Positions 37,030-46,996 of a stretch of DNA of 64,000 nucleotides are shown piece by piece. Every line of letters starts with the position of its first letter. Position 1 is the first letter of the stretch. Source of the stretch: Roseovarius salincola (GTDB taxonomy: Bacteria; Pseudomonadota; Alphaproteobacteria; Rhodobacterales; Rhodobacteraceae); contig NZ_JAPTNL010000004.1 of assembly GCF_026891095.1 (NCBI RefSeq), positions 155,393-219,392 on the forward strand, read 5' to 3'. Position numbers and translations under genes: made by a program. The notes beneath the pieces were generated by a model. It did no database searches, was not told the origin of the DNA, and saw only the letters and a program-made list of their open reading frames with translations.

Positions 37030-39159
37030 TCAGCCGCGCGCCGCGCGGATCAGGCGCAGGATATCCTGCGCGGCCTCCGGAATATTGGTGCCGGGGCCAA
37101 AGATCGCCTTGACGCCGGCCTTCTTCAGGAAATCGTAATCCTGTTGCGGGATGACCCCGCCGCAGATCACGATGATGTCGCCCGCGTCCTTTTCCTTCAG
37201 CGCCTCGATCAGCTGCGGCGCCAGCGTCTTGTGGCCCGCCGCCTGGCTTGAGATGCCGACCACATGCACGTCGTTGTCGACCGCATCCTGCGCCGCCTCC
37301 TCGGGGGTCTGGAACAGCGGGCCGACATCCACGTCGAAACCGATATCCGCAAAGGCGGTGGCAATCACCTTGGCGCCGCGATCATGGCCGTCCTGGCCCA
37401 TCTTGACAACCAGCATCCGCGGTCTGCGCCCCTCGTCCTTTGCGAAATCCTCGACCGATTTCTGGATCGCCGCAAAGCCCTCGTCGCCCTCATAGGCGGC
37501 GCCATAGACACCGGCCAGGGTCTTCACCTCGGCGCGGTGGCGGCCGAATTCCTTTTCCATCGCCATGCTGATCTCTCCTACGGTGGCGCGTTGGCGCGCG
37601 GCCTCGACCGCCGCCTCCAGAAGGTTGCCGCCCTCGCGGGCGCGGCGGGTCAGTTCCTCGAGCGCCGCGTCGCAGGCGGCGCTGTCGCGGGTCTTGCGGA
37701 TCTTCTCCAGCTGCACGATCTGCGACTTGCGCACCTTGACGTTATCCACATCCAGGATGTCGATCGGGTCTTCCTTGTCCTTGCGATACTTGTTGACGCC
37801 CACGATCACCTCGTCGCCGCGGTCGATCATCGCCTGGCGGGTGGCGGCGGTTTCCTCGATGCGCAGCTTGGGCATGCCGGATTCGACCGCCTTGGTCATG
37901 CCGCCCATCTCCTCGACCTCCTCCATCAGCGCCCAGGCCTTCTCGGCCAGGTCCGCCGTCAGGCTTTCGACGTAATAGGACCCCGCCAGCGGATCGACCA
38001 CATTGGTGACGCCGGTCTCCTCCTGCAGGATCAGCTGCGTGTTGCGCGCGATCCGGGCGCTGAAATCGGTGGGCAGCGCGATCGCCTCGTCAAGCGCGTT
38101 GGTATGCAGCGACTGCGTGCCGCCCAGCACCGCGCTCATCGCCTCATAGGCGGTGCGGATCACGTTGTTGTAGGGATCCTGCTCCTGCAACGAGACACCC
38201 GATGTCTGGCAGTGGGTGCGCAGCATCTTGGAGCGATCGCTCTTGGCGCCGAACTCGCTCATCACCCGGTGCCAGAGCAGCCGCGCGGCGCGCAGCTTGG
38301 CCGCCTCCATGAAGAAATTCATGCCGATGGCGAAGAAGAACGACAGCCGCCCGGCGAACTTGTCCACATCCATGCCCGCCTCGATGGCGGCGCGCACATA
38401 TTCGCGCCCGTCCGCCAGCGTATAGGCCAGCTCCTGCACCAGGTTCGCGCCAGCCTCCTGCATGTGGTAGCCCGAAATGCTGATCGAGTTGAACCGCGGC
38501 ATGTTGGCCGAGGTGTATTCGATGATGTCGCTGATGATCCGCATCGAGGGCTTGGGCGGATAGATATAGGTATTGCGAACCATGAACTCCTTGAGAATGT
38601 CGTTCTGGATCGTGCCCGACAGGAGGCTCTTGTCATGGCCCTGTTCCTCGCCGGCGACGATGAAGCTGGCCAGCACCGGGATCACCGCGCCGTTCATCGT
38701 CATCGAGACGCTGACCTCGTTGAGCGGGATGCCGTCGAACAGCGCCTTCATGTCCTCGACACTGTCGATGGCGACGCCCGCCTTGCCCACATCGCCCACC
38801 ACGCGCGGATGGTCGCTGTCATAGCCGCGATGGGTCGCCAGATCGAAGGCCACCGAGACGCCCTGCTGGCCCGCGGCCAGGTTGCGCCGGTAAAAGGCGT
38901 TCGATTCCTCGGCCGTCGAGAAGCCGGCATACTGGCGAATCGTCCAGGGCCGCCCGGCATACATCGTGGCGCGCGGGCCACGGGTGAAGGGGGCCTCACC
39001 GGGGATCGAGCCCAGATGCTCCAGCCCCTCGACATCCTCCTCGGTATAGAGCGGCTGGATGTCGATCCCTTCAAGGGTCTTCCATGTCAGGTCTTCCAGC
39101 GGGCGGCCCTTCAGCTCGCCCTCGGCGATCTTACGCCATTCGTCTTTCCTGCGTCCCAT
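37030..39159 (-). CDS. scpA: Methylmalonyl-CoA mutase
   Basis: B12-dependent isomerisation of (R)-methylmalonyl-CoA to succinyl-CoA, the last step of propionyl-CoA assimilation. The 709-residue protein has the substrate-binding TIM-barrel domain ([56 protein letters not shown]) and the C-terminal cobalamin domain with [11 protein letters not shown] (D-x-H-x-x-G) near residue 600. It is the homodimeric single-chain type. The start has AGAGGACATCG. The upstream sulfotransferase-like gene overlaps its first 29 bases. Confidence 0.97.
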   Translation of the reverse strand: MGRRKDEWRKIAEGELKGRPLEDLTWKTLEGIDIQPLYTEEDVEGLEHLGSIPGEAPFTRGPRATMYAGRPWTIRQYAGFSTAEESNAFYRRNLAAGQQGVSVAFDLATHRGYDSDHPRVVGDVGKAGVAIDSVEDMKALFDGIPLNEVSVSMTMNGAVIPVLASFIVAGEEQGHDKSLLSGTIQNDILKEFMVRNTYIYPPKPSMRIISDIIEYTSANMPRFNSISISGYHMQEAGANLVQELAYTLADGREYVRAAIEAGMDVDKFAGRLSFFFAIGMNFFMEAAKLRAARLLWHRVMSEFGAKSDRSKMLRTHCQTSGVSLQEQDPYNNVIRTAYEAMSAVLGGTQSLHTNALDEAIALPTDFSARIARNTQLILQEETGVTNVVDPLAGSYYVESLTADLAEKAWALMEEVEEMGGMTKAVESGMPKLRIEETAATRQAMIDRGDEVIVGVNKYRKDKEDPIDILDVDNVKVRKSQIVQLEKIRKTRDSAACDAALEELTRRAREGGNLLEAAVEAARQRATVGEISMAMEKEFGRHRAEVKTLAGVYGAAYEGDEGFAAIQKSVEDFAKDEGRRPRMLVVKMGQDGHDRGAKVIATAFADIGFDVDVGPLFQTPEEAAQDAVDNDVHVVGISSQAAGHKTLAPQLIEALKEKDAGDIIVICGGVIPQQDYDFLKKAGVKAIFGPGTNIPEAAQDILRLIRAARG

Positions 39160-40078
39160 TTCGATGTCCTCTTGTCATCTGACCGGCGGGCGGATGTGCC
39201 TCTGCCTTTGCCGGTCCGGTTTCCTCGATCAATGTCGCCAATCCGTCCGCCCCGGCGCGCAGCCAATGCAGATCGTCGGCATATGCTTCGCGCAGCGCGG
39301 CGGTCTGCACCTTGTCGAATGGTTGCCAGCGCGCGCTGTCCGCACCTTCGCCCAGACGCGCAGGCGCGCCGCCGCGCGCCGCCACCGCCTCGCGCAGCGC
39401 CCCCAGAAGGGGCGCGCGGTTCAGCCATTCGCGCGCATGGGCGCGCGGCATCGCCTCAAGCGGGCGCGCGGCCATCACCGCCAGCCGCGCCTCGGGGCGC
39501 GACGCCAGCGCCTCATGCGTCAGCACCAGGATCTCGGCACCGCCAAAGGCGCAGGCCACATCGGCGATCACGTCGCGCCAGCCGCGCGCGCCGCGCGCCA
39601 GTGCCTCAAGGTCGCGTCCTTCTGGCAACCGGTGCCCGCGCGCCACCGCAAAGGCCAGCGCCGAACTCCAGTAACTGTCCTGCGCGCGCACCGACAGCAC
39701 CACGCGATCCACGCGCCCGTCAAAAGCCTGTGCAAAACGCGCAAGCCGCAGCCCCGCATCGCCATAAAGGCTTTTTTCGCGCAGGTTGCGCCGCGCGGCA
39801 CCCAGCATGTTCTCGTCGCTGACCACCAGCGCGGCACAGCCAGACCGCGCCGCCGCCTGAAGGTTGAGCATGATTCGCCCGCGCGCCCGGTCCAGCTGCG
39901 CGCGCGCATTCCGCCGTCCGGCGACCGGGATCACCCCGCTCAGGAATCCGGCCCGCGTGCGCCGCGGATGCCAGACCCCGATCCCCGCCTCGCCGAGCGC
40001 CGCCACATTGTGGCGCATGTAATGCTGAAGGCTGGATGAGGCGGTTCTGTGCGCCCCCAGATGCAACGTGATTTTCAT
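39131..40078 (-). CDS. Sulfotransferase-like P-loop protein
   Basis: A 315-residue protein starting [20 protein letters not shown], which matches the 5'-phosphosulfate-binding loop of sulfotransferases (H-x-G-x-x-(K/R)-T-x-(S/T)-(S/T)-x-L-Q). A later segment [20 protein letters not shown] could be the 3'-phosphate-binding Arg/Ser region. The acceptor is unknown. An open frame continues far upstream, but the ATG at 40078 begins the motif directly. The 3' end overlaps scpA by 29 bases, so they share a transcript. A strong hairpin lies in its leader. Confidence 0.7.
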   Translation of the reverse strand: MKITLHLGAHRTASSSLQHYMRHNVAALGEAGIGVWHPRRTRAGFLSGVIPVAGRRNARAQLDRARGRIMLNLQAAARSGCAALVVSDENMLGAARRNLREKSLYGDAGLRLARFAQAFDGRVDRVVLSVRAQDSYWSSALAFAVARGHRLPEGRDLEALARGARGWRDVIADVACAFGGAEILVLTHEALASRPEARLAVMAARPLEAMPRAHAREWLNRAPLLGALREAVAARGGAPARLGEGADSARWQPFDKVQTAALREAYADDLHWLRAGADGLATLIEETGPAKAEAHPPAGQMTRGHRNGTQERRMA

Positions 40079-40113
40079 GGTTTTTCGCGCCCTTTGCCGG
40101 ATTGCCGCATGAT

Positions 40114-40139
40114 GCGGGCTGGGGGGGTCCCCTGCCCGC
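40114..40139. other. Strong hairpin in divergent intergenic region
   Basis: GCGGGCTGGGG, loop GGGT, CCCCTGCCCGC: eleven paired positions with one T-T mismatch, 36-61 bases upstream of the sulfotransferase-like ATG. It may be a leader structure, an attenuator or a REP-like repeat. No U-tract on either strand. Confidence 0.5.
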
Positions 40140-40256
40140 CATGCTGCGCCCCGAAAGCTGAGCAAGCGATTAATGATCGAATTTTCCGTGACGCAGCGGC
40201 ATTGAGCCTTCGCATTTGCGTCTTGTCCGCCTATATCTTGCCTGACAGGTAGGACC

Positions 40257-40715
40257 ATGCAGAAAATTATAGCTCTTGTTTTCATGGCCTTGATGGCCAC
40301 ACCGATCGCCGCGCAAGACAGCGCCGAGGGCGATGCCGCGGGTGATCCACCCATCATTTTCTCCGCCGACGAGGTGGATTTTAATGAAATCCTCTGGATC
40401 AAACGACCGCTTCTGGTCTTCGCCGACTCGCCCGCGGATCCGCAATTCATCCAGCAGATGGAGTTCATCACCAGCCGACTCGATGCCCTGGATGCGCGGG
40501 ACGTGGTGATCATCACCGATACCGACCCCGGCGCGCGCGGCGAGCTGCGCCAGCAATTCCGCCCGCGCGGCTTCATGCTGCTGCTGATGGACAAGGACGG
40601 CACGATATACCTGCGCAAACCCGCACCTTGGGATGTGCGCGAGATCAGCCGCTCGATCGACAAACTGCCCATCCGCCAGCGCGAGATGCGCGAAGAGCAG
40701 CAGGGCGACAGCTGA
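40257..40715 (+). CDS. DUF4174 exported protein
   Basis: A 152-residue protein with signal peptide (MQKIIALVFMALMATPIAAQ) and a thioredoxin-like core lacking cysteines: LLVFADSPADPQFIQQMEFITSR, VVIITDTDP and FMLLLMDKDGTIYLRKPAPWDVREISRSID. This is DUF4174, proposed to be thioredoxin-like. Without Cys it cannot be a disulfide reductase. The ATG follows AGGTAGGACC. It is the only plus-strand gene inside the propionate locus. Confidence 0.86.
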   Translation: MQKIIALVFMALMATPIAAQDSAEGDAAGDPPIIFSADEVDFNEILWIKRPLLVFADSPADPQFIQQMEFITSRLDALDARDVVIITDTDPGARGELRQQFRPRGFMLLLMDKDGTIYLRKPAPWDVREISRSIDKLPIRQREMREEQQGDS

Positions 40716-40728
40716 AGCGGCGCGCCCA

Positions 40729-41271
40729 TCACGGCGCCCCCATCGCGACGACCAGCAGGCCGGTGACCGGATCCAGCATCATGACCGTGCCATTCTCCCC
40801 GTCATAGGCCAGCACGCTGCGCGGCCCCTCGATGGCGGCGCGAAAGGCGCTCTGGGCAACCGCGTCCATGCAGGTCCGCCCCTCCAGCGCGGCGCGGCGC
40901 ATCGCCATGCCGGTGGCGCGCTCGGCATTGGCCAGCGCCACCAGCCCCGCATCGGGCGACTGGCGGCTTGAATCGAGCGCCGCACGGCCACCGCGCTTGA
41001 GCTGCACCAGCATCCCCATCGGGTCCGACACCACCGGCATCGGCGCCTTCACATCCGCCGAGGTCAGCCGGAACACCGCCGCCACGCAATCGCCCCGCGC
41101 CTCGAAGGCCAGGGTGTCGCCAATGGCGAACCACTGGTCCAGCCGGTCGCGCAAAGCGGCCTCGCTCTCGCGCGCGCAGGCGGCGGTCCATGCAAGGCCG
41201 AGCAGCGAGACAAGGGTCACCACCCTGGCCCCGCGCCACTGCGCCCGCATATGCCCGCCGCCCGCGATCAT
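40729..41271 (-). CDS. Hypothetical lipoprotein or exported protein
   Basis: A 180-residue protein with an N-terminal signal (RVVTLVSLLGLAWTAAC) ending in Cys, so probably a lipoprotein, and a soluble domain (GDCVAAVFRLTSADVKAPMPVVSD ... VLAYDGENGTVMMLDPVTGLLVVAM). No family recognised. The start codon lies four bases after the pccA stop, with AAGGG between, so it is translated from the pccA transcript; an alternative ATG is at 41250. Co-expression with propionyl-CoA carboxylase is clear, a functional link is not. Confidence 0.68.
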   Translation of the reverse strand: MIAGGGHMRAQWRGARVVTLVSLLGLAWTAACARESEAALRDRLDQWFAIGDTLAFEARGDCVAAVFRLTSADVKAPMPVVSDPMGMLVQLKRGGRAALDSSRQSPDAGLVALANAERATGMAMRRAALEGRTCMDAVAQSAFRAAIEGPRSVLAYDGENGTVMMLDPVTGLLVVAMGAP

Positions 41272-41275
41272 CCCT

Positions 41276-43276
41276 TCACTCGAACTCCATGATCACGTCA
41301 TCCACCGCGAGGCTGTCACCCGGCCCGGCATTGACCTTGCTAACAACCGCCTTCTTCTCGGCGCGCAGGATGTTTTCCATCTTCATGGCCTCCACGGTGC
41401 ACAGCGCCTGCCCCTCCTGAACCTCGTCGCCCACGGCCACGTTCACCGACACGATCAGGCCGGGCATCGGGCAGAGCAGCATCCTGGATGTATCAGGCGG
41501 GAGTTTCTCGGGCATTAACGCCGCCAGTTCCGCCTGACGCGGGCTGCGCACATGCACCTTCAGATCAGCGCCCCGGCTGCGGATACGGAACCCGCCCGAG
41601 ATCTTGCCGACCTTCAGCACCAGGGGTTCGCCCCCGACATCGAGACGCGCCAGGCTGTCGCCCGGTGTCCAGCCGCTGGCGACGCGCAGCGTGCTGCCAT
41701 CCTCGAAACTCACCGTCGACCCCTCGCGGTCGGCGGCCACGTTCACCGCGAATTCGCGGCCCTGCAACGACACCACCCAGGTCTCGCCCACATGGCGTTC
41801 GTGGTTGTCCATCCGCCCCGAAACGCGGGTACGGCGGATCTCGGCGACCCGGTGCATCGCCGCCGCGCTGGCCGCGATCCGGCGCAACGAATCCTCGCTG
41901 AGCGTCACCCCGCCGAAGCCGTCGGGATATTCCTCGGCGATGAAGGCGGTGGTGATATCGCCCGACACGAATTTGGGATGGTCCATCACCGCGCTCAGGA
42001 AGGGCAGGTTATGGCCGATTCCCTCGACCTCGAAAGCATCAAGCGCATTGCGCATCCCCTCGATCGCCTCAAGGCGCGTATGCCCCCAGGTGCACAGCTT
42101 GGCGATCATCGGGTCGTAATACATGGATATCTCGCCGCCCTCATAGACGCCGGTATCGTTGCGCACCACCGCGCCTTCGATGTCCAGCTCCCGGGGCGGG
42201 CGATATTGCGTCAGCCGCCCGATCGAGGGCAGGAAATTGCGATAGGGGTCCTCGGCGTAAAGCCGGCTTTCCATCGCCCAGCCATTGAGCTTCACATCGG
42301 CCTGGCTCAGCGACAGCTTTTCGCCTGCCGCCACGCGGATCATGTGCTCCACCAGATCGACGCCGGTGATCAGTTCGGTCACCGGATGCTCCACCTGCAG
42401 GCGGGTGTTCATTTCCAGGAAATAGAAATTGCGCTCGCCATCGACGATGAATTCCACCGTGCCCGCGCTGGCATAATCCACCGCATGCGACAGTTTCAGC
42501 GCCTGCTCGCCCATCGCCTTGCGGGTCTCCTCGTCCAGAAACGGGCTCGGGGCCTCCTCGATGACCTTCTGGTTGCGCCGCTGGATCGAGCATTCGCGCT
42601 CGCCCAGGTAAACCCCGTTGCCATGCTGGTCGCACAGCACCTGGATCTCGATATGGCGCGGCTGGGTCACGAACTTCTCGATGAAGATGCGGTCATCGCC
42701 GAAACTGCTGGCCGCCTCGTTCTTGGAGCTCTGGAACCCCTCGCGCGCCTCCTCGTCGTTCCAGGCGATGCGCATCCCCTTGCCACCGCCGCCCGCGCTG
42801 GCCTTGATCATGACCGGATAGCCGATCTGGCCGCTGATCTTCACCGCCTCATCGGCATCCGCGATCAACCCCATCACGCCGGGCACGGTGCTGACCCCGG
42901 CCTCCTGCGCGATCTTCTTGCTGGTAATCTTGTCGCCCATCGCCTCGATGGCGCCCTTGGGCGGCCCGATAAAGGCGACGCCCTCTTTCTCCAGCGCCTC
43001 GGCGAAGCGCGGGTTCTCGGACAGGAAACCATAGCCGGGATGCACCGCCTCGGCCCCGGTCTGGCGGATCGCCTCCATCACCTTGTCGATGACGATATAG
43101 GATTCATTCGCCGGGGGCGGGCCGATATGCACCGCCTCGTCGGCCATCTGCACATGCAGCGCCTGCGCGTCGGCATCCGAATAGATCGCAACGGTCTTGA
43201 TACCCATTTTCCGCGCCGTCTTGATCACGCGGCAGGCGATCTCGCCCCGGTTGGCGATCAGGATCTTCTTGAACAT
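41276..43276 (-). CDS. pccA: Propionyl-CoA carboxylase alpha (biotin carboxylase/BCCP) subunit
   Basis: Carboxylates biotin with ATP and bicarbonate for transfer to propionyl-CoA by PccB. The 666-residue chain has the biotin carboxylase domain (MFKKILIANRGEIACRVIKTARKMG; KASAGGGGKGMR ATP-binding loop; FLEMNTRLQVEHPVTE), a linking BT domain, and a C-terminal biotinyl domain with VEAMKMEN at about residue 630. The start at 43276 has AAGGGACGAG. It is separated from pccB by four small genes and a strong terminator, so it probably has its own promoter. Confidence 0.96.
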   Translation of the reverse strand: MFKKILIANRGEIACRVIKTARKMGIKTVAIYSDADAQALHVQMADEAVHIGPPPANESYIVIDKVMEAIRQTGAEAVHPGYGFLSENPRFAEALEKEGVAFIGPPKGAIEAMGDKITSKKIAQEAGVSTVPGVMGLIADADEAVKISGQIGYPVMIKASAGGGGKGMRIAWNDEEAREGFQSSKNEAASSFGDDRIFIEKFVTQPRHIEIQVLCDQHGNGVYLGERECSIQRRNQKVIEEAPSPFLDEETRKAMGEQALKLSHAVDYASAGTVEFIVDGERNFYFLEMNTRLQVEHPVTELITGVDLVEHMIRVAAGEKLSLSQADVKLNGWAMESRLYAEDPYRNFLPSIGRLTQYRPPRELDIEGAVVRNDTGVYEGGEISMYYDPMIAKLCTWGHTRLEAIEGMRNALDAFEVEGIGHNLPFLSAVMDHPKFVSGDITTAFIAEEYPDGFGGVTLSEDSLRRIAASAAAMHRVAEIRRTRVSGRMDNHERHVGETWVVSLQGREFAVNVAADREGSTVSFEDGSTLRVASGWTPGDSLARLDVGGEPLVLKVGKISGGFRIRSRGADLKVHVRSPRQAELAALMPEKLPPDTSRMLLCPMPGLIVSVNVAVGDEVQEGQALCTVEAMKMENILRAEKKAVVSKVNAGPGDSLAVDDVIMEFE

Positions 43277-43321
43277 CTCTCGTCCCTTCTTCCGGTTACT
43301 GGCCTTTCGGGGCCACAAATG

Positions 43322-43353
43322 AAAAAACCACCGGCGCGGATCGCACCGATGGT
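43322..43353 (-). terminator. Rho-independent terminator between lipoprotein gene and pccA
   Basis: Read on the minus strand: ACCATCGGTGCG, loop ATC, CGCGCCGGTGGT then TTTTTC. The 12-bp stem has two G-U pairs and is followed directly by a U-tract. It lies 41 bases after the small lipoprotein stop and 46 bases before the pccA start. Confidence 0.88.
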
Positions 43354-43393
43354 CACGTCATGTCTGCCGCGCGCCACGCGGGCGCGGGCGGGA

Positions 43394-43603
43394 TTACCTG
43401 CAGCGGCCGGGATAGGCCTTGCAATAGGCGACATTGCCGGCTGCGCCCACAAGCGCACCCGTGGCGACGCTGCCGCCGATGACGGCCGACGTGCCCGCCC
43501 CTGCGCCGGCCCCCAGAAGGGCCTGTTCGCCGAAACTGTCGCCGCATGCCGCGAGGGCGAAAAGCCCGGACCCGGCAATGATCGTGATGAATGCTCTGTG
43601 CAT
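43394..43603 (-). CDS. Small Gly-rich lipoprotein
   Basis: A 69-residue lipoprotein: signal with lipobox LAAC (MHRAFITIIAGSGLFALAAC), then a glycine-zipper-like hydrophobic stretch (LLGAGAGAGTSAVIGGSVATGALVGAAGNVAY) and a short Cys-containing tail CKAYPGRCR. The pattern resembles small entericidin/Gly-zipper type lipoproteins, but no named family is certain. AAGG precedes the ATG and a strong terminator follows, so it is a self-contained unit between pccA and the rest of the locus. Confidence 0.72.
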   Translation of the reverse strand: MHRAFITIIAGSGLFALAACGDSFGEQALLGAGAGAGTSAVIGGSVATGALVGAAGNVAYCKAYPGRCR

Positions 43604-43985
43604 GACTGTCTGCCTTTCGTGATGTCGCCTATGTTTGGCAATCTAACGCGCTTAGCATGCACCAGGTTCCCGGCTTCGTCAAAACCCTGCGCATACCCGA
43701 CATCGCCCCGGGCAAGGCTACGCAAGACCGGCGAAGCCGCTGAAATCCCCGAAAAAACGGACGGTGGGCGCACAAGGCCGCCGCACCGCCCGTCAGGGGA
43801 AGGGTAACGGATCAGACAATCAGTCCCGGCCCGAAGGGGATGGGCCTCCACTACAGGGTCAGCATGGCCGCGCCACACGGCCCCTGCCAAGCCGGGCGCG
43901 CGCCCATCCGGCAATTCGGCTGCATTTCGCGTATCCCGCCGTGCCTTGGGCAGGAACCTGCCGCCCGGCACCGCATCCTGCGCTC
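43604..43985. other. 382-base gap without recognised gene
   Basis: Between the small lipoprotein and the 119-residue hypothetical gene. I see no convincing coding frame, RNA gene or strong hairpin; the part next to 43603 should hold the lipoprotein promoter, but no clear -35/-10 pair was found. Confidence 0.5.
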
Positions 43986-44345
43986 TCACCATTCCTCGTC
44001 CTCCTCGAAGACCTCGGGAAAGGCGGCGCGCGCAGCGGCCACGTCGATCACCAGAAGCGCCTCGTAGCTTGCGGGATCGAACGGGTCTTCGGCGGGCTTG
44101 ACCTCGCGGCCGAACAGCCAGCTCAGCCGCCCGGCATCCAGATTGCCGCGCTCAAAGGGCTCTTCGCCGAAATGCTCCCAAAGCGCCGCCATGAAGGCCA
44201 GATCGGCGCGTCGGTCGGCGGGCCTGCGGTCACGGTAACGCTCGCGCCGGACGATCTCGGTGGCCCCCTTGGGGTTGGCGCGCCGGATGGTGAACTGGAA
44301 ATCCGTGCTCGGCAGACGGCCGGGGAACCCGCGATGCTTCAGCAT
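43986..44345 (-). CDS. Conserved hypothetical protein
   Basis: A 119-residue soluble protein with a basic N-terminal half (FTIRRANPKGATEIVRRERYRDRRPADRRADLAFMAALWEHFGEEPF) and an acidic C-terminus ending EVFEEDEEW. No family recognised. The start at 44345 (MLKHRGFPG) has AGCAGGTG; a longer frame exists. Located between two small lipoprotein genes of the pcc locus. Confidence 0.58.
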   Translation of the reverse strand: MLKHRGFPGRLPSTDFQFTIRRANPKGATEIVRRERYRDRRPADRRADLAFMAALWEHFGEEPFERGNLDAGRLSWLFGREVKPAEDPFDPASYEALLVIDVAAARAAFPEVFEEDEEW

Positions 44346-44504
44346 GGCGCACCTGCTTTCAGCAAGCCGGACAGGCCGGTTTCCACGCACCCGCGATTCG
44401 CCGCGCGATTCGAGGCGCGGTGCGGTGTCCTGACAGGTTTTCCGGGGATGGGTTCGGCGCGAGTCACATCGCGACCTGACGCGCTCAGCCTTGCGCGGGG
44501 GGAC

Positions 44505-44528
44505 GGGACAGGCCCGAAGGCCTGTCCC
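44505..44528 (-). terminator. Perfect hairpin with UUCG loop after small lipoprotein
   Basis: A perfect 10-bp stem GGGACAGGCC/GGCCTGTCCC closing a CGAA loop, which reads as the very stable UUCG tetraloop in RNA of the lipoprotein strand. It begins 18 bases after the stop codon at 44547. No U-tract, so it may be a terminator or an mRNA-stabilising 3' end. Confidence 0.68.
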
Positions 44529-44546
44529 CGCAATTCCGAATCGGAA

Positions 44547-44690
44547 TTACTTGTACTTACCGGTGTAAACCGGCTCTTCCGATACGGGCTCGACGACCAC
44601 GAACTCTTCTTCTGCTTGCTGCTGCTGTGCGCATGCAGCGACAAAGGCAACCAGGCCAATGGCCAGAATGCTCTTGATGCTCTTCGACAT
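44547..44690 (-). CDS. 47-aa lipoprotein
   Basis: MSKSIKSILAIGLVAFVAAC is a complete lipoprotein signal with lipobox VAAC, followed by QQQQAEEEF and an acidic tail ending PVYTGKYK. AGGAGA gives an ideal ribosome binding site, and a stable UUCG hairpin follows, suggesting an abundantly expressed mRNA. Longer frames upstream lack a signal. No family recognised; a 214-base AT-richer leader region upstream should contain its promoter. Confidence 0.75.
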   Translation of the reverse strand: MSKSIKSILAIGLVAFVAACAQQQQAEEEFVVVEPVSEEPVYTGKYK

Positions 44691-44904
44691 AAGTGTCTCC
44701 TGTCTTCTTGATCGGACAAACGCAGCGTTAATCGCCCCATCTGCCCCAGTTCCGAGGTATGGGTTACTTGGGTGCAACCGATGGCCAACATAGCGGAATT
44801 ATTTTGGAATGCATATGCGGCATGCGCAAACGCGTCCGTATGTGGCGGCAAAGCCTCAACTGGCGCAGGAAATGCGGTTTTCTTCGCAAAATCTAGTGGT
44901 TGCA

Positions 44905-45324
44905 TCAGAAAACCTCCCAGATGCAGGTGCCATTCTCGATCCTGTAAGCCTCGAACACCTGCTTTACCTCGGGGTCGATCACCCCGAAGACAGATTCGCG
45001 GTCGGCGACCGATATGATGACCTGCGCAGGTTCAGGCCCGATCGGCGACAGGCGGGGCACCGCGTAGGTTGTGCACAGATGCTCAAGATCGGCCATGATA
45101 GTTTCGAACTCTTCCTCGCCGGTGAATCCGGGCACCACGAATCGGAAACGATAGGTCAGCCCCTGCCCCGGACGGTCCCAGAGCATTTCGTGAAACGTGG
45201 CCTCCAACCCCGAGGGCAGGACAAGGCGCTCCTCCTTCGCCTTGTCCGCCTCGCCCGCGGCGGCACCGGCCACCAGGGCCAGCGTCAGCGCCGCGGCGGG
45301 AATATGAATCCCCAGGGGCCTCAC
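44905..45324 (-). CDS. DUF6497-like exported protein
   Basis: A 139-residue exported protein starting at GTG 45324, with signal GIHIPAAALTLALVAGAAAG and a mature domain LVLPSGLEATFHEMLWDRPGQGLTYRFRFVVPGF, ending CIWEVF. The GGGAG site overlaps the pccB stop region, 13 bases downstream of pccB, so it is read from the pccB transcript. I recall DUF6497 next to pccB in this family of bacteria, but the name is from memory. Function unknown. Confidence 0.7.
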   Translation of the reverse strand: MRPLGIHIPAAALTLALVAGAAAGEADKAKEERLVLPSGLEATFHEMLWDRPGQGLTYRFRFVVPGFTGEEEFETIMADLEHLCTTYAVPRLSPIGPEPAQVIISVADRESVFGVIDPEVKQVFEAYRIENGTCIWEVF

Positions 45325-45337
45325 CCCGCGCGCTCCC

Positions 45338-46870
45338 TCACAGCGGGATGTTGTCGTGTTTCTTCCATGGCAGCTTGCGCTTCTTGTTGCGCAGCGCCGC
45401 AAAGGCGCGGCTGACGCGCTTGCGGGTGCTGCGCGGCTGGATCACCTCGTCGATGAAGCCACGCTCGGCGGCGACGAAGGGATTGGCGAAGCGGTCCTCG
45501 TAATCGGCGGTGCGCTGCGCGATCTTCTCGGCATCGCCCAGCTCCGAGCGATAAAGAATCTCGGTCGCGCCCTTGGCGCCCATCACCGCCACTTCCGAGG
45601 TCGGCCAGGCATAGTTCAGATCGCCGCGCAGGTGCTTTGACGACATCACCACATAGGCTCCGCCATAGGCCTTGCGGGTAATCACCGTGACCTTCGGCAC
45701 CGTCGCCTCGCCATAGGCAAAGAGCAGCTTGGCGCCATGCTTGATCACCCCGTCATGCTCCTGCTTGGTGCCGGGCAGGAAGCCGGGCACATCGACGAAG
45801 GTCAGGATCGGGATCTCGAAACAGTCGCAAAAGCGCACGAACCGCGCCGCCTTGCGGCTGGAATCGATATCCAGGCACCCCGCCAGCACCATCGGCTGGT
45901 TGGCCACCACCCCCACCGTGCGCCCCTCGAGGCGGATGAAGCCGGTGATGATGTTCTTGGCGAAATCCTCCTGGATCTCGTAGAAATCCCCCTCATCGGC
46001 GACCTTGGTGATCAGTTCCTTCATGTCGTAAGGCGTGTTCGGATTGGCCGGAACCAGCGTATCGAGGCTCGGCTCGGCGCGGTCGGGCTTGTCGAAGAAC
46101 GGGCGCACCGGCACCGATTCGCGATTGTTGAGCGGCAGGAAATCCACCAGCCGGCGTACTTCAGCCATCGCTTCAACATCGTTCTCGAAGGCCCCGTCGG
46201 CAACCGAACTTTTGCGCGTGTGGGTCGAGGCCCCGCCCAGTTCCTCGGCGCTCACCTGCTCGTTGGTGACGGTCTTGACCACATCGGGGCCGGTCACGAA
46301 CATGTAGGAACTGTCGCGCACCATGAAGATGAAATCGGTCATCGCGGGCGAATAGACAGCGCCGCCCGCACAAGGCCCGGTGATGACACTGATCTGCGGT
46401 ACCACGCCCGAGGCCTCGATATTGCGCTGGAACACCTCGCCATAGCCCGCAAGGCTGTCGACACCCTCCTGAATACGCGCGCCGCCCGAATCGTTGATCC
46501 CGATCACCGGCGCGCCATTCTGCATCGCCATGTCCATGATCTTGCAGATCTTCATCGCATGGGTCGCGCTGACAGAACCGCCCAGCACGGTGAAATCCTG
46601 ACTGAACACATAGACCTGACGGCCATTGATCGTGCCCCAGCCGGTCACCACCCCGTCGCCGTAAGGGCGGTTGTCCTCCATGCCGAAATCGGTGCAGCGA
46701 TGGGCGACGAACATGTCGAACTCTTCAAAGCTGCCTTCGTCCACCAACAGGTCGATGCGCTCGCGCGCCGTCAGCTTGCCCTTGGAATGCTGGCTGTCGA
46801 TCCGCTTCTGGCCGCCGCCCAGACGGGCCTCGCCGCGGCGGTCCTCGAGTTCCTGAAGAATGTCTTTCAT
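45338..46870 (-). CDS. pccB: Propionyl-CoA carboxylase beta (carboxyltransferase) subunit
   Basis: Transfers CO2 from biotin on PccA to propionyl-CoA, giving (S)-methylmalonyl-CoA. The 510-residue protein has both crotonase-fold halves: [49 protein letters not shown] with the acyl-CoA oxyanion glycines, PFAPLSDF-like second half [56 protein letters not shown] precedes the ATG. TTTGCAAA-type repeats upstream suggest control by a PccR-type regulator responding to propionyl-CoA. Confidence 0.96.
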   Translation of the reverse strand: MKDILQELEDRRGEARLGGGQKRIDSQHSKGKLTARERIDLLVDEGSFEEFDMFVAHRCTDFGMEDNRPYGDGVVTGWGTINGRQVYVFSQDFTVLGGSVSATHAMKICKIMDMAMQNGAPVIGINDSGGARIQEGVDSLAGYGEVFQRNIEASGVVPQISVITGPCAGGAVYSPAMTDFIFMVRDSSYMFVTGPDVVKTVTNEQVSAEELGGASTHTRKSSVADGAFENDVEAMAEVRRLVDFLPLNNRESVPVRPFFDKPDRAEPSLDTLVPANPNTPYDMKELITKVADEGDFYEIQEDFAKNIITGFIRLEGRTVGVVANQPMVLAGCLDIDSSRKAARFVRFCDCFEIPILTFVDVPGFLPGTKQEHDGVIKHGAKLLFAYGEATVPKVTVITRKAYGGAYVVMSSKHLRGDLNYAWPTSEVAVMGAKGATEILYRSELGDAEKIAQRTADYEDRFANPFVAAERGFIDEVIQPRSTRKRVSRAFAALRNKKRKLPWKKHDNIPL

Positions 46871-46935
46871 GGCGCTCCCCTTAGCGATTTTGAGCGACCA
46901 TAAGGAAAACCGCCCGCTTCACAAAGCAGAATTCG

Positions 46936-46948
46936 GCAAATTTGCAAA
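46936..46948. promoter_or_regulatory. PccR/ScfR-type operator, proximal copy
   Basis: GCAAATTTGCAAA contains the palindrome GCAAATTTGC and TTTGCAAA, 66-78 bases upstream of the pccB ATG. From memory the PccR operator in Rhodobacter sphaeroides is built on TTTGCAAA units. Confidence 0.6.
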
Positions 46949-46982
46949 TATCAGGAAAGGTTGGTGTGCTAAGCTGAATATC

Positions 46983-46996
46983 TGCAAATTCGCGCA
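46983..46996. promoter_or_regulatory. PccR/ScfR-type operator, distal degenerate copy
   Basis: TGCAAATTCGCGCA resembles the proximal site (GCAAATT(T/C)GC core) 47 bases further from pccB and 78-91 bases upstream of the divergent MFS gene. Match is weaker. Confidence 0.4.

Noticed and set aside
37264..39822. 852-codon plus-strand open frame opposite scpA
   Set aside because: Antisense of a confidently identified mutase; no domain or ribosome binding site.
41552..43807. 751-codon plus-strand open frame opposite pccA
   Set aside because: Antisense shadow of pccA and the small lipoprotein gene.
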